Part shown: positions 17,171-25,749 of the stretch, one piece after another
How the letters are laid out: each line of letters begins with the position of its first letter
How positions within the stretch are numbered: position 1 is the stretch's first letter
Source of the DNA: Flavobacterium dankookense
Lineage (GTDB): Bacteria > Bacteroidota > Bacteroidia > Flavobacteriales > Flavobacteriaceae
Direction: 5' to 3'
NCBI RefSeq assembly: GCF_004362665.1
Contig: NZ_SNXR01000014.1
Location: 349,030 to 413,029, forward strand
DNA: 64,000 nucleotides
Notes under the pieces: model-generated
The model's input: the letters and a program-made list of their open reading frames with translations, nothing else
Database searches by the model: none
Told to the model about the DNA's origin: nothing
Position numbers and translations under genes: made by a program

Positions 17171-17232
17171 TTCTTTGCGCCTTCGCGAGAATTAACAAAT
17201 AAAGCGAGATTGCTTCGTGCCTCGCAAAGACA
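17171..17232. repeat. Copy of the widespread GTC-TTGCGAGG-ACGAAGCAATCTC palindromic repeat
   Basis: Bases 17201-17232 read on the minus strand as TGTCTTTGCGAGGCACGAAG followed by CAATCTCGC, close to the dispersed intergenic element GTCATTGCGAGGNACGAAGCAATC known from many bacterial genomes. Its left partner TCTTTGCG at 17171-17178 is the inverse of CGCAAAGA at 17223-17230, so the transcript can fold back. It abuts the start of rsmA and rules out the more upstream ATG at 17217 as a likely start. Confidence 0.7.
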
Positions 17233-17234
17233 AT

Positions 17235-18014
17235 ATGGAAAAAGTAAAAGCAAAAAAACACCTCGGGCAACATTTTTTAACCGATGAAAATATAGCCAAA
17301 CAAATTGCCGACACACTAACGTTGAACGGCTATGAAACTGTTTTGGAAATTGGTCCAGGAATGGGTGTTTTGACCAAATATCTTTTAGAGAAAGAACTCG
17401 AAACTTATGTAATTGAAATCGACACTGAGTCAGTTGACTATTTGAATTCTCATTATCCAAAACTAAATGGAAAAGTCATTTCTAAAGACTTTTTAAAATA
17501 TAACATTAACGAAGTTTTCAACGATAAACCCTTTGCCATTATAGGTAATTTTCCATATAATATTTCTACTCAAATTGTATTCAAATGCCTTGAAATGCGC
17601 AATCAAGTGCCAGAGTTTTCAGGGATGTTTCAAAAAGAAGTAGCCGAAAGAATTTGTTCTAAAAAAGGAAGCAAAGTTTATGGAATTCTATCCGTTTTAG
17701 CACAAGCTTTTTATGATGTTGAGTATTTATTCACGGTTGAACCCGAAGTATTTAATCCGCCGCCAAAAGTAAAATCGGGCGTTATGCGAATGATTAGAAA
17801 AGAAAATTACGCACTACCGTGTGACGAAAAATTATTTTTCTCAGTAGTGAAAATTGGATTTCAACAAAGAAGAAAGACGTTAAGAAATAGTTTAAAATCA
17901 TTCAGCTTATCGGATAATTTAAAAGAAGACACTATCTTTGACCTCAGACCAGAACAACTTTCTGTAGAACAATTTATTGAACTCACTCAAAAAATAGCCG
18001 CCAATGCAGTTTAA
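17235..18014 (+). CDS. rsmA: 16S rRNA dimethyladenosine transferase RsmA (KsgA)
   Basis: This SAM-dependent enzyme dimethylates two adjacent adenines near the 3' end of 16S rRNA during small-subunit assembly. From the ATG at 17235 the protein has 259 residues: [15 protein letters not shown] (family N-terminus), motif [10 protein letters not shown] (residues 37-44), and the adenine-binding NFPYN motif (N108-N112). The basic [10 protein letters not shown] segment near the C-terminus is also typical. An in-frame ATG 18 bases upstream lies inside the palindromic repeat and was rejected. The 3' end overlaps the mgtE start by 11 bases, so the two genes are coupled. Confidence 0.96.
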   Translation: MEKVKAKKHLGQHFLTDENIAKQIADTLTLNGYETVLEIGPGMGVLTKYLLEKELETYVIEIDTESVDYLNSHYPKLNGKVISKDFLKYNINEVFNDKPFAIIGNFPYNISTQIVFKCLEMRNQVPEFSGMFQKEVAERICSKKGSKVYGILSVLAQAFYDVEYLFTVEPEVFNPPPKVKSGVMRMIRKENYALPCDEKLFFSVVKIGFQQRRKTLRNSLKSFSLSDNLKEDTIFDLRPEQLSVEQFIELTQKIAANAV

Positions 18015-19356
18015 AATCAGCAAAGAACTATTAGTTCAAATTGAGCAATTAATTCATCAAAAAAACGACCAAGAGTTAGAAGTTTTGTTGAATGATATGC
18101 ACCATGCTGATATTGCCGAAATTTTTGACGAACTAGAATCAGAAGAAGCTATTTATATTTTCAAAATTCTAGATAGTGAAATTACTGCCGAAATTCTGAC
18201 CGAGTTAGAAGACGATGTTCGTGAAAAAATCCTTCGTGGTCTTTCGGCAAAAGAAATTGCAGAAGAACTTGATGAACTCGATACTGATGATGCTGCCGAT
18301 ATCATTGCCGAACTTTCTGAAAGCAAAAAAGAAGAAGTAATCTCAGAACTTGAGGATGTTGAACACGCCAAAGACATTGTTGATTTATTGCGCTATGACG
18401 AAGATACTGCTGGTGGTTTGATGGGAAAAGAGTTGGTAAAAGTCAACGAAAACTGGAATGTTTTGACTTGCGTAAAAGAAATGCGTATTCAAGCTGAAAA
18501 CGTTACTAGAGTTCATTCGATTTATGTAGTCGATGATGAAAACCGATTGAAAGGAAGATTGTCACTTAAAGATTTATTGACAACATCTACCAAAACACCA
18601 GTTAGTGAAGTTTATATTAAAAAAGTAGATTCTGTTCGTGTAAATGCTTCCAATATTGAAGTGGCTCGAATTATGCAAAAATACGACCTCGAAGCCATTC
18701 CTGTTGTTGATGAAATGGGAAGACTAGTTGGTCGAATTACCATTGATGATATCGTTGACGTAATTAAGGACGAAGCTGACAAAGATTATCAGTTGGCTGC
18801 TGGTATCTCGCAAGACGTTGAAGCTGATGATAGCATTCTTCAATTAACCAAAGCACGTTTACCTTGGTTAGTTCTGGCTCTTTTTGGAGGTTTTATCAGT
18901 GTTACTTTACTTGAAAGTTTTCAAGACGCAATGAAATTCCATAAAGCACTCTTTTTCTTCACTCCGTTAATTGCTGCAATGGCAGGAAATGTTGGCGTAC
19001 AATCTTCGGCAATTATTGTTCAAGGTTTAGCTAATCATAGCATTAGCGGAACTATTGTAAATCGACTATTAAAGGAGATTTCACTAAGTTTACTTAATGG
19101 TTTAATACTAGCATCTTTGCTTTATTTAGGAAGTCACTTTTTGTTGGGAGTTGATAGTAAAATTGGAATAATCGTGACTATTGCTTTGGTTTCCGTAATT
19201 ATCATTGCATCATTAATAGGAACATCAATTCCTTTACTTTTAGATAAATTTGGAATTGATCCAGCGCTTGCAACTGGTCCATTTATCACAACTAGTAATG
19301 ATATTTGTGGAATTTTGATTTACTTTTCTATAGCAAAGCTAATCTTAGGATTTTAG
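18004..19356 (+). CDS. mgtE: Magnesium transporter MgtE
   Basis: This 450-residue magnesium channel has the standard MgtE plan: an acidic N domain of helical repeats (residues 1-125, rich in E/D such as [16 protein letters not shown]), a CBS-domain pair (about 135-255), then five membrane helices from about residue 285. The hallmark [14 protein letters not shown] lies in the pore region and [14 protein letters not shown] in the last part. Cytosolic Mg2+ bound to the acidic N and CBS domains closes the pore. It overlaps rsmA by 11 bases and ends convergently with the acyltransferase gene, whose stop overlaps its own by 4 bases. Confidence 0.97.
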   Translation: MQFKISKELLVQIEQLIHQKNDQELEVLLNDMHHADIAEIFDELESEEAIYIFKILDSEITAEILTELEDDVREKILRGLSAKEIAEELDELDTDDAADIIAELSESKKEEVISELEDVEHAKDIVDLLRYDEDTAGGLMGKELVKVNENWNVLTCVKEMRIQAENVTRVHSIYVVDDENRLKGRLSLKDLLTTSTKTPVSEVYIKKVDSVRVNASNIEVARIMQKYDLEAIPVVDEMGRLVGRITIDDIVDVIKDEADKDYQLAAGISQDVEADDSILQLTKARLPWLVLALFGGFISVTLLESFQDAMKFHKALFFFTPLIAAMAGNVGVQSSAIIVQGLANHSISGTIVNRLLKEISLSLLNGLILASLLYLGSHFLLGVDSKIGIIVTIALVSVIIIASLIGTSIPLLLDKFGIDPALATGPFITTSNDICGILIYFSIAKLILGF

Positions 19357-21155
19357 TTTTTTTCCTTTCGTTCCAATTCGGCTTGAAATTCTTCCATAAC
19401 AGGTTTCACAGTACTTTCGGGTAAGTCTGCTATTCGAATATACATTAGTCCATCAACGGCATTATTGAACATTGGGTCAACATTAAAGGCAACAACTCTT
19501 GCGTTTTGCTTGATGTATTTTTTTATCAAAACTGGTAAGCGTAATGTTCCAGGTTCAACCTCATCAATAATTTTATCAAATTTATTTAAATCGGCTTCGG
19601 TTTCATTGAAAACAAAATCCTTGTCAGCATCTTTTAATTTTACTTTAAATTCTTTTTTCGGATGAATGTATTGCGCCACATAAGGATCATAATAATGAGA
19701 CTTCATAAACTCAATCATCAATGATTTTGAAAATTCAGTAAATTGATTGCTAATACTTACACCACCGATTAGATAATTATGTTCTGGATGACGTAAAGTA
19801 GTATGAACAATTCCTTTCCAAAGCAAAAACAATGGCATTGGTTTTTGTTGGTATTCTTTGATGATAAAAGCTCTACCCATTTCGATAGATTTTGACATCA
19901 TATCGTACAATTCAGGTTCAAATCGAAATAAATCCTGAAGATAAAATCCTTCTATTCCATATTTTGCAAAAATCTCTGAACCCAATCCCATTCGGTATGC
20001 ACCAGCAATTACTTGATTTTCATCATCCCAAAGAAACATGTGATGATAATATTTATCATACTGGTCAATATCAATAGACTCGTTCGTACCTTCGCCAACT
20101 TCTCTAAAAGTAATTTCTCTAAGTCTTCCAATTTCGTGCAAAATATTTGGAATTTTATCCGCAGAAACAAAGAACACCTGATAGTTTTTACTTTGCGTTA
20201 ATCGATAATCACCTTCTTTTAACTCTTCAATCTCACGAAGTATTTCTTGATGGTTTGCAGGTTTTACAATTTGTTTTGGCGCTTTAGGTAGTTTTAAATT
20301 TAAATTAGTTGTATTGAGCAATTTACTTTCTTCATCATTAAAAGAATTAGCCAACATATAGGTTTTTCTTCTTAGAAACTCGGAATACTCTTCAATACTT
20401 TTATGCTCGTTTTGTTCTGCAACAGAAATTGGTTTTCCAATTCTAACTTTAATTACACGGTCTTTCTGTGTTAACAATTCAGAAGGTAGTTTTGCTGTTC
20501 GAAGTGTATCGTTTATTTTTGAAAGTGTATAAAATAATCGACTGTTTTTTGCATGAAAGTAAATAGGAACAACTGGAACTTGTGCTTTTCGAATAACTTT
20601 TATTGCGCCTTCTTCCCAAGGTTTATCTACCATTAGTTTACCATCTTTATAGGTAGAAACTTCGCCAGCTGGAAACATTCCAAGTGGTTTTCCATCACTC
20701 AAATGACGTAGCGTTTCCTTAATTCCAATCACACTCGATTTAGCATCTTTATGATTTTCAAAAGGATTAACTGGCATAATATAGGGTTTCATCGGCTCAA
20801 TGCGATGAAGAAGAAAATTAGCAATAATTTTAAAATTGGGTTCTCTTTCGAGCATTAATTTCAATAACAAAATACCATCAATTCCGCCTAACGGATGATT
20901 TGAAATAGTTATATATGCTCCATCTTTGGGCAAACGTTTTAAATCTTCTTCAGGAATCTCAAATTTAATTTGAAATTCATCTAAAATAGCATTTAAAAAC
21001 TCTAATTCACTCAGATGTTTGTTCCTATCGTAGATTTTGTTTAACGTAGAAATCTTGAGTACTTTCATAAGTAGCCAACCACAAAAAGTCCCGAAAACTC
21101 CGTATTTTTCAGCGTTGATTGCTTTTGCAACTTCTTTAGCAGTAACTAAACCCAT
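19353..21155 (-). CDS. OlsF/GlsF-like bifunctional acyltransferase
   Basis: This 600-residue protein is a fusion. The N-terminal half (about 1-300) is a PlsC-type glycerolipid O-acyltransferase with the NHPLGGIDG signature (H87, D93; one residue longer spacing than the usual NHX4D) and the FPAGEVST substrate loop. The C-terminal half (about 310-600) resembles OlsB-type GNAT N-acyltransferases (REITFREVGEGTNESIDIDQ, GAYRMGLG, MSKSIEMGRAFI). This is the layout of OlsF, which makes ornithine lipids, and of the Flavobacterium homologue that also makes glycine lipids. It probably acylates an amino acid twice at the inner membrane to make phosphorus-free aminolipids. It stands alone, convergent with mgtE. 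The activity is inferred from family resemblance. Confidence 0.85.
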   Translation of the reverse strand: MGLVTAKEVAKAINAEKYGVFGTFCGWLLMKVLKISTLNKIYDRNKHLSELEFLNAILDEFQIKFEIPEEDLKRLPKDGAYITISNHPLGGIDGILLLKLMLEREPNFKIIANFLLHRIEPMKPYIMPVNPFENHKDAKSSVIGIKETLRHLSDGKPLGMFPAGEVSTYKDGKLMVDKPWEEGAIKVIRKAQVPVVPIYFHAKNSRLFYTLSKINDTLRTAKLPSELLTQKDRVIKVRIGKPISVAEQNEHKSIEEYSEFLRRKTYMLANSFNDEESKLLNTTNLNLKLPKAPKQIVKPANHQEILREIEELKEGDYRLTQSKNYQVFFVSADKIPNILHEIGRLREITFREVGEGTNESIDIDQYDKYYHHMFLWDDENQVIAGAYRMGLGSEIFAKYGIEGFYLQDLFRFEPELYDMMSKSIEMGRAFIIKEYQQKPMPLFLLWKGIVHTTLRHPEHNYLIGGVSISNQFTEFSKSLMIEFMKSHYYDPYVAQYIHPKKEFKVKLKDADKDFVFNETEADLNKFDKIIDEVEPGTLRLPVLIKKYIKQNARVVAFNVDPMFNNAVDGLMYIRIADLPESTVKPVMEEFQAELERKEKN

Positions 21156-21317
21156 GTATTGTTTTATTGATTTGAGCGAAAAACAAAGATACTAATTCTT
21201 ATTAAATAGCATCAGTAAATTATTAGAATTACATTTTAATTTTATGGTGATAAGTTTGTTGAAAAAGTTACTTTCTCTTGGCAATGTATTTGGTTATTTT
21301 TAGAGAAATTTGATGCC

Positions 21318-22079
21318 ATGAAGATAATTTCTTATAACGTTAACGGAATTCGAGCCGCAATTACAAAAGGATTTCTAGATTGGTTACAACAAGCCAATCC
21401 GGATGTGATTTGTTTACAGGAAATTAAAGCAATGGAAGACCAAATCCCAACTTTGGAAATCCAATTGGCTGGTTATCCTTATCAATACTATTTTTCAGCA
21501 CAAAAAAAAGGCTATAGTGGTGTGGCAATTTTGTCAAAAACAGAACCTAAAAAAATAGTCTTTGGAACTGAAATTCCTCACATGGATTTCGAAGGAAGGA
21601 ATCTCCGAGTAGATTTTGATGATGTTTCCATAATGAGTTTGTACTTACCATCGGGAACCAATATTGATAGATTAGATCATAAATTCAAATACATGGATGA
21701 TTTTCAAAATTATATAGATAATTTGAAGAATGAAATTCCAAATCTAGTTATTTGTGGTGATTACAATATTTGTCATGAAGCCATTGATATTCACGATCCT
21801 GTAAGAAATAAAACGGTTTCAGGATTTTTACCCGAAGAACGAGCTTGGCTTGACAAATTCATAAAAAGTGGCTTTATTGATACGTTTCGATTTTTCAACA
21901 AAGAACCTCATAATTACAGTTGGTGGAGTTATAGAGCAAACGCACGAGAAAACAATAAAGGTTGGCGAATTGACTATTGTTTAGCAACAGAAAATATGAA
22001 AAACAGAATAAAAAGAGCTGTCATTTTGCCTGAAGCGAAGCATTCTGACCATTGTCCAGTTTTGGTTGAAATTGATTAA
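21318..22079 (+). CDS. xth: Exodeoxyribonuclease III (AP endonuclease)
   Basis: This 253-residue EEP-family enzyme repairs abasic sites and has 3'-5' exonuclease activity. It starts MKIISYNVNGIRAA with metal ligand N7, E35 in CLQEIK, the GDYN motif with D148/N150, and the C-terminal SDHCPV with its catalytic Asp-His. The KGYSGVAI and WRIDY stretches are also family marks. Length is normal for ExoA/XthA. It is followed 32 bases downstream by an OmpA-like lipoprotein gene on the same strand. Confidence 0.96.
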   Translation: MKIISYNVNGIRAAITKGFLDWLQQANPDVICLQEIKAMEDQIPTLEIQLAGYPYQYYFSAQKKGYSGVAILSKTEPKKIVFGTEIPHMDFEGRNLRVDFDDVSIMSLYLPSGTNIDRLDHKFKYMDDFQNYIDNLKNEIPNLVICGDYNICHEAIDIHDPVRNKTVSGFLPEERAWLDKFIKSGFIDTFRFFNKEPHNYSWWSYRANARENNKGWRIDYCLATENMKNRIKRAVILPEAKHSDHCPVLVEID

Positions 22080-22111
22080 AACCCCAAATTACTAATTATA
22101 AAAACAAAAAA

Positions 22112-23077
22112 ATGATTAAAAAAATTGTCTTGATGACATTCGTGTTATTATCGATGTCGTCGTGTGTTTCCAAAAAAATCTACAATGATTTAGAAAACAA
22201 ATACACCGATTTAAAGAAAGAAAATCACAATTTAGCCGATGAAAACGAAGAGTTGAAAAAACTAAAAAGTCAACTTGAAGTGAGTAATGACTCTTTAAAA
22301 TCAGAGTTAGCAAAATTGAAATCAGAACGCGATAAATTGCAAACCGATTGTATTGCAACAGCTAATAATCTAAAAACGCTACAAGATTCTTACAATGCTT
22401 TGGAAAAAAACAGCAACGACGCATTAGAGACTAACATGAACAAAAATCGTGAACTCTTAGCGCAATTGGATGCTAAAGAAAAAGCATTGGCAGCCGAACA
22501 AAATCGTTTGAACAAATTGAAAAACGAACTCGAGTCAAACACCAAACGATTAAACGAACTCGAAAGCATGATTGCAGCAAAAGATGCAGCGATGAAAAAA
22601 TTAAAAGATACTTTATCAAAAGCATTAAACGCCTTTGAAGGCAAAGGTTTAACGGTAGAACAAAAAAACGGAAAAGTCTATGTTTCTATGGAAAACAAAC
22701 TGCTATTCCAAACTGGAAGTTGGGCTGTTGGTTCTGAAGGTAGAAAAGCGGTTGTTGAAGTTGGAAAAGTTTTAGCCCAAAATCCAGAAATTACGGTTTT
22801 AATTGAAGGTCATACAGATAATGATAAAATTTTAGGAAATATCGGTGGCGGAATTGAAAGCAACTGGGATTTATCAACTAAACGTGCTACAGCAATTGTG
22901 AATATTTTAGCTGAAAACAACGGAATAAAAAAATCAAATTTAACGGCTGCAGGTCGTGGCGAGTTTGCACCGCTATTGAGTAATGATACCAATGAAGGAA
23001 AAGCAAAAAACAGAAGAATTGAAATTATTTTAACACCAAAATTAGACGAAATCTCTAAAATGTTGAATGAGTTTTAA
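22112..23077 (+). CDS. OmpA-family outer-membrane lipoprotein
   Basis: This 321-residue envelope protein has a lipoprotein signal (MIKKIVLMTFVLLSMSSCVS, lipid on Cys18). Residues about 25-190 form a long charged coiled coil (LEVSNDSLKSELAKLKSERD). The C-terminal 125 residues are an OmpA-like peptidoglycan-binding domain with IEGHTDNDK, WDLSTKRATAIVNIL and GRGEFAPL...NRRIEIIL. It should sit in the outer membrane facing the periplasm and hold it to the cell wall. A terminator follows at 23097-23131. Confidence 0.92.
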   Translation: MIKKIVLMTFVLLSMSSCVSKKIYNDLENKYTDLKKENHNLADENEELKKLKSQLEVSNDSLKSELAKLKSERDKLQTDCIATANNLKTLQDSYNALEKNSNDALETNMNKNRELLAQLDAKEKALAAEQNRLNKLKNELESNTKRLNELESMIAAKDAAMKKLKDTLSKALNAFEGKGLTVEQKNGKVYVSMENKLLFQTGSWAVGSEGRKAVVEVGKVLAQNPEITVLIEGHTDNDKILGNIGGGIESNWDLSTKRATAIVNILAENNGIKKSNLTAAGRGEFAPLLSNDTNEGKAKNRRIEIILTPKLDEISKMLNEF

Positions 23078-23096
23078 TTAAATACTATTCCAAAAC

Positions 23097-23131
23097 AAAA
23101 AAGGTTTTAAGTTTTCTTAGGACCTTTTTTT
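23097..23131 (+). terminator. Terminator after the OmpA-like gene
   Basis: A hairpin pairs AAAAAGGT with ACCTTTTT across TTTTAAG/CTTAGG and ends in a T run, 20 bases after the stop of the OmpA-like gene. Confidence 0.75.
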
Positions 23132-23188
23132 GTTGTGAAATTTTCCAAAAAATGTGTTAATCACAAAAATAAAAAGCGTTTAATCATT

Positions 23189-23196
23189 TACTTTTG
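23189..23196 (+). promoter_or_regulatory. Putative -7 element of the aldo/keto reductase gene
   Basis: TACTTTTG fits TAnnTTTG, 28 bases before the ATG at 23224. It covers the more upstream in-frame ATG at 23194, which helps decide the start. Confidence 0.45.
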
Positions 23197-23223
23197 CACT
23201 TTCAAAATCTACTCCAAATTATA

Positions 23224-24264
23224 ATGAATTATACCACTTTGCCCCATTCTGATTTAAAAGTTAGTAAAATATGTCTCGGCACGATGACCTTTGGAAATCA
23301 AAACACCGAAATTGAAGCACACAATCAATTGGATTATGCTGTGGAAAGAGGAATTAACTTTCTCGATACTGCCGAAATGTATCCAATTGGTGGAAATGCC
23401 GAAATATTCGGAAGTACGGAACGTTTTATCGGAAGTTGGATTAACAAAATTGGAGCTTCTCAAAGAGAAAAATTGGTCATTGCAACAAAAATCGCTGGAC
23501 CAAATCGTGGGATGGAATACATTAGAAAACCGCTTGATTTTTCTAAAAAAAGCATCACCGAAGCGGTTGAGTTAAGTTTAAAAAACCTGCAAACGGATTA
23601 TATCGATTTGTATCAAATGCATTGGCCAGAGCGAGTGATGAATATGTTCGGTCAACGCGGTGTTTCAAAAATTGATACCAATTGGCAAGAAAACTTTTTT
23701 GAAGTGCTAACCATTTTTGATGGTTTAATCAAAGAAGGAAAGATAAAACACATTGGCGTTTCTAATGAAAATCCCTATGGTGTAATGAAATTTATCAACG
23801 AAAGTGAAAAGCATAATTTGCCGAGAATTGTTTCTATTCAAAATCCCTATTCGCTTTTAAATCGATTATTTGAAGTGGGTTTGTCTGAAATTTGTATGCG
23901 CGAAAATGTTGGATTGCTTGCCTATTCACCATTGGCATTCAGCTTTTTAACAGGAAAACATTTGACTGGAATTCAACCCAATTCAAGATTAGGATTATTT
24001 CCTAATTTCACTCGATATACTAATGAAAATTGTTTTAAAGCAACGCAATTCTATCAAAAACTAGCTGAAGATAATGGATTGACATTAACACAAATGGCTT
24101 TGGCATTCGTTAATCAGCAAGATTTTGTGGCTTCAACCATTATTGGAGCTACCAATCTGGAACAACTAAAAGAAAACATTGATGCATTTGAAATAACCTT
24201 ATCTTCCGATATAGTATCGCAAATCAATGCCATTCAAGAAATTGTTCCAAATCCTGCACCATAG
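23224..24264 (+). CDS. Aldo/keto reductase (Tas-like)
   Basis: This 346-residue NADPH-dependent oxidoreductase of the aldo/keto reductase family starts MNYTTLPHSDLKVSKICLG. The catalytic tetrad can be read from FLDTAEMY (Asp, Tyr), LVIATKIAG (Lys) and YQMHWPER (His). The Tas-type segment LLAYSPLAFSFLTGKH, then ASTIIGATNLEQL for the cofactor phosphate, completes the family picture. The substrate is unknown; it probably reduces carbonyl compounds in the cytoplasm. The start was set at 23224 because the ATG 30 bases upstream falls inside the likely -7 box. It ends convergently 1 base from the neighbouring minus-strand gene. Confidence 0.92.
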   Translation: MNYTTLPHSDLKVSKICLGTMTFGNQNTEIEAHNQLDYAVERGINFLDTAEMYPIGGNAEIFGSTERFIGSWINKIGASQREKLVIATKIAGPNRGMEYIRKPLDFSKKSITEAVELSLKNLQTDYIDLYQMHWPERVMNMFGQRGVSKIDTNWQENFFEVLTIFDGLIKEGKIKHIGVSNENPYGVMKFINESEKHNLPRIVSIQNPYSLLNRLFEVGLSEICMRENVGLLAYSPLAFSFLTGKHLTGIQPNSRLGLFPNFTRYTNENCFKATQFYQKLAEDNGLTLTQMALAFVNQQDFVASTIIGATNLEQLKENIDAFEITLSSDIVSQINAIQEIVPNPAP

Positions 24265-24265
24265 T

Positions 24266-25651
24266 TTATTGTTTGATAATTTTTGAGGTTACGATGTTTC
24301 CAATTTTAGTTTCAACCGTTATAAAATACATTCCTTTTGATAAATTGGAAATAGTTATTGAACTCAATTGCGAACTTTGATTTACAATTGTTTTTCCTGT
24401 TAAATCAGTGATTTTTACAGAGGATAACTCAATATTGTTTTCATTTTTAATAAATAATTCATCCGATGCTGGATTTGGATAAACAGAAATACTAGCTCTA
24501 TCAAATGAAGAAGTATTCAAAGATGTATCAATTATTTTATAAATATTTCCATTTTGAATATTGGCTATATATAATTCTCCATTAATGTCTTCGCCAAATG
24601 TTGTAATATAATTGTATGGTAATAATTCCGACCAAGTAATAGTTCCTGAAATATCAACCATTCCAATTTTTGCACTACAGAAATCAGCAAAAAAGTATTT
24701 GTTTTGAAAATTTGGATAAAGATTACCTGTGTAATAATAACCACCTGTTATTGAGCATCCAAATGTATGGTTATATTGAGCAAATGGAGTTTGAGTTTCG
24801 TTTAGTTCAGGACAATTTGTTGATCCATATATCTCATTTCCTTCATAACATCTCCAACCAAAATTGGTTAAACTATTTGAAAAAGGAAAGTCAATTTTAT
24901 TAATTTCTTCAATGTTTTCTTGACCAACATCGGCAAGCCACATACCTCCGTTAAGTCTATTAAATGAAAATTTCCACGGATTTCTTAATCCTAAAGCCCA
25001 AATCTCTTCCTTTCCTGTTTGACCAATTAATGGATTAGTTGGCGGAATTCCATAAGGAGTTGCAGAATCTACATCAATACGTAGAATTTTACCTAGATAG
25101 ACTCTTGAAGGATTTGTAGAATCTATAGTTAAATTTTGAGCAGAACCGAATGGATCGCCACCGCCACCGCCATCACCTAAACTAATATAAAGGTAACCAT
25201 CATTAGCAAATTTTAAAGTTCCTCCTTTATGCTCTGCAAATGGTTGATTGATAGTCATCATTATCATTGCTGATGTACTATCAGCGAGATTTGGATTACT
25301 GGAAACAGAATATCTTGCAATTACAGTATTTCCGTCCAGATTTATATAATTTATGTAGAAAAAACCATTAGTGCTATAATTTGGATGAAAAGCTAATCCA
25401 AGTAAACCTCTTTCTCCATCATCTAAAACTAATGATGTAATATCTAAAAATGGAGTTTCATTTACACTACCATCAGAATTTACTATTTTGATATATCCGC
25501 CTTTTTCCAAAACAAAAAAGCGATTATCATTGTTTGGATGAGTAATTTCTACTGGAGATGAAAAAGGTCCTGCAAAAAACTCTAATTCAATTGTTTGTGA
25601 GAAAAATGTAGTATAAAAAAATAGTAGTGTTAATAAAATAATTTTTTTCAT
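24266..25651 (-). CDS. PQQ-type sugar dehydrogenase-like propeller with T9SS tail (copy 1)
   Basis: This 461-residue secreted protein has a signal peptide (MKKIILLTLLFFYTTFFSQ), a six-bladed GSDH/HHIP-like beta-propeller (ERGLLGLAFHPNY, DGYLYISLGDGGGGGDP, EEIWALGLRNPWKFSFNR), and a T9SS type A sorting tail (ISVYPNPASDELFI onward, ending SKIIKQ). Family members oxidise sugars with PQQ; whether this copy binds PQQ cannot be told. It lies directly downstream of a close paralogue in the same orientation, separated by a terminator hairpin and its own promoter, so it is the product of a tandem duplication. Probable location is the cell surface or medium. Confidence 0.9.
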   Translation of the reverse strand: MKKIILLTLLFFYTTFFSQTIELEFFAGPFSSPVEITHPNNDNRFFVLEKGGYIKIVNSDGSVNETPFLDITSLVLDDGERGLLGLAFHPNYSTNGFFYINYINLDGNTVIARYSVSSNPNLADSTSAMIMMTINQPFAEHKGGTLKFANDGYLYISLGDGGGGGDPFGSAQNLTIDSTNPSRVYLGKILRIDVDSATPYGIPPTNPLIGQTGKEEIWALGLRNPWKFSFNRLNGGMWLADVGQENIEEINKIDFPFSNSLTNFGWRCYEGNEIYGSTNCPELNETQTPFAQYNHTFGCSITGGYYYTGNLYPNFQNKYFFADFCSAKIGMVDISGTITWSELLPYNYITTFGEDINGELYIANIQNGNIYKIIDTSLNTSSFDRASISVYPNPASDELFIKNENNIELSSVKITDLTGKTIVNQSSQLSSITISNLSKGMYFITVETKIGNIVTSKIIKQ

Positions 25652-25672
25652 GTGGGAATATTTAAGTAATCA

Positions 25673-25704
25673 CAAACATAACCACATTGACTTACAAAAA
25701 CAAA
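25673..25704 (-). promoter_or_regulatory. Promoter of propeller gene copy 1
   Basis: On the minus strand a -33 TTTG (25701-25704), a 20-bp spacer and a -7 TATGTTTG (25673-25680) match the Bacteroidetes consensus. The ATG follows after 21 bases. The upstream terminator hairpin overlaps the -33 side. Confidence 0.55.
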
Positions 25705-25727
25705 AAAGCAACCAAAATTGATTGCTT
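25702..25727 (-). terminator. Terminator after propeller gene copy 2
   Basis: On the minus strand AAGCAA pairs with TTGCTT around TCAATTTTGG and a T run follows. It sits between the two tandem propeller genes. Confidence 0.7.
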
Positions 25728-25749
25728 GAATGTAGAATTGAAATTAATA

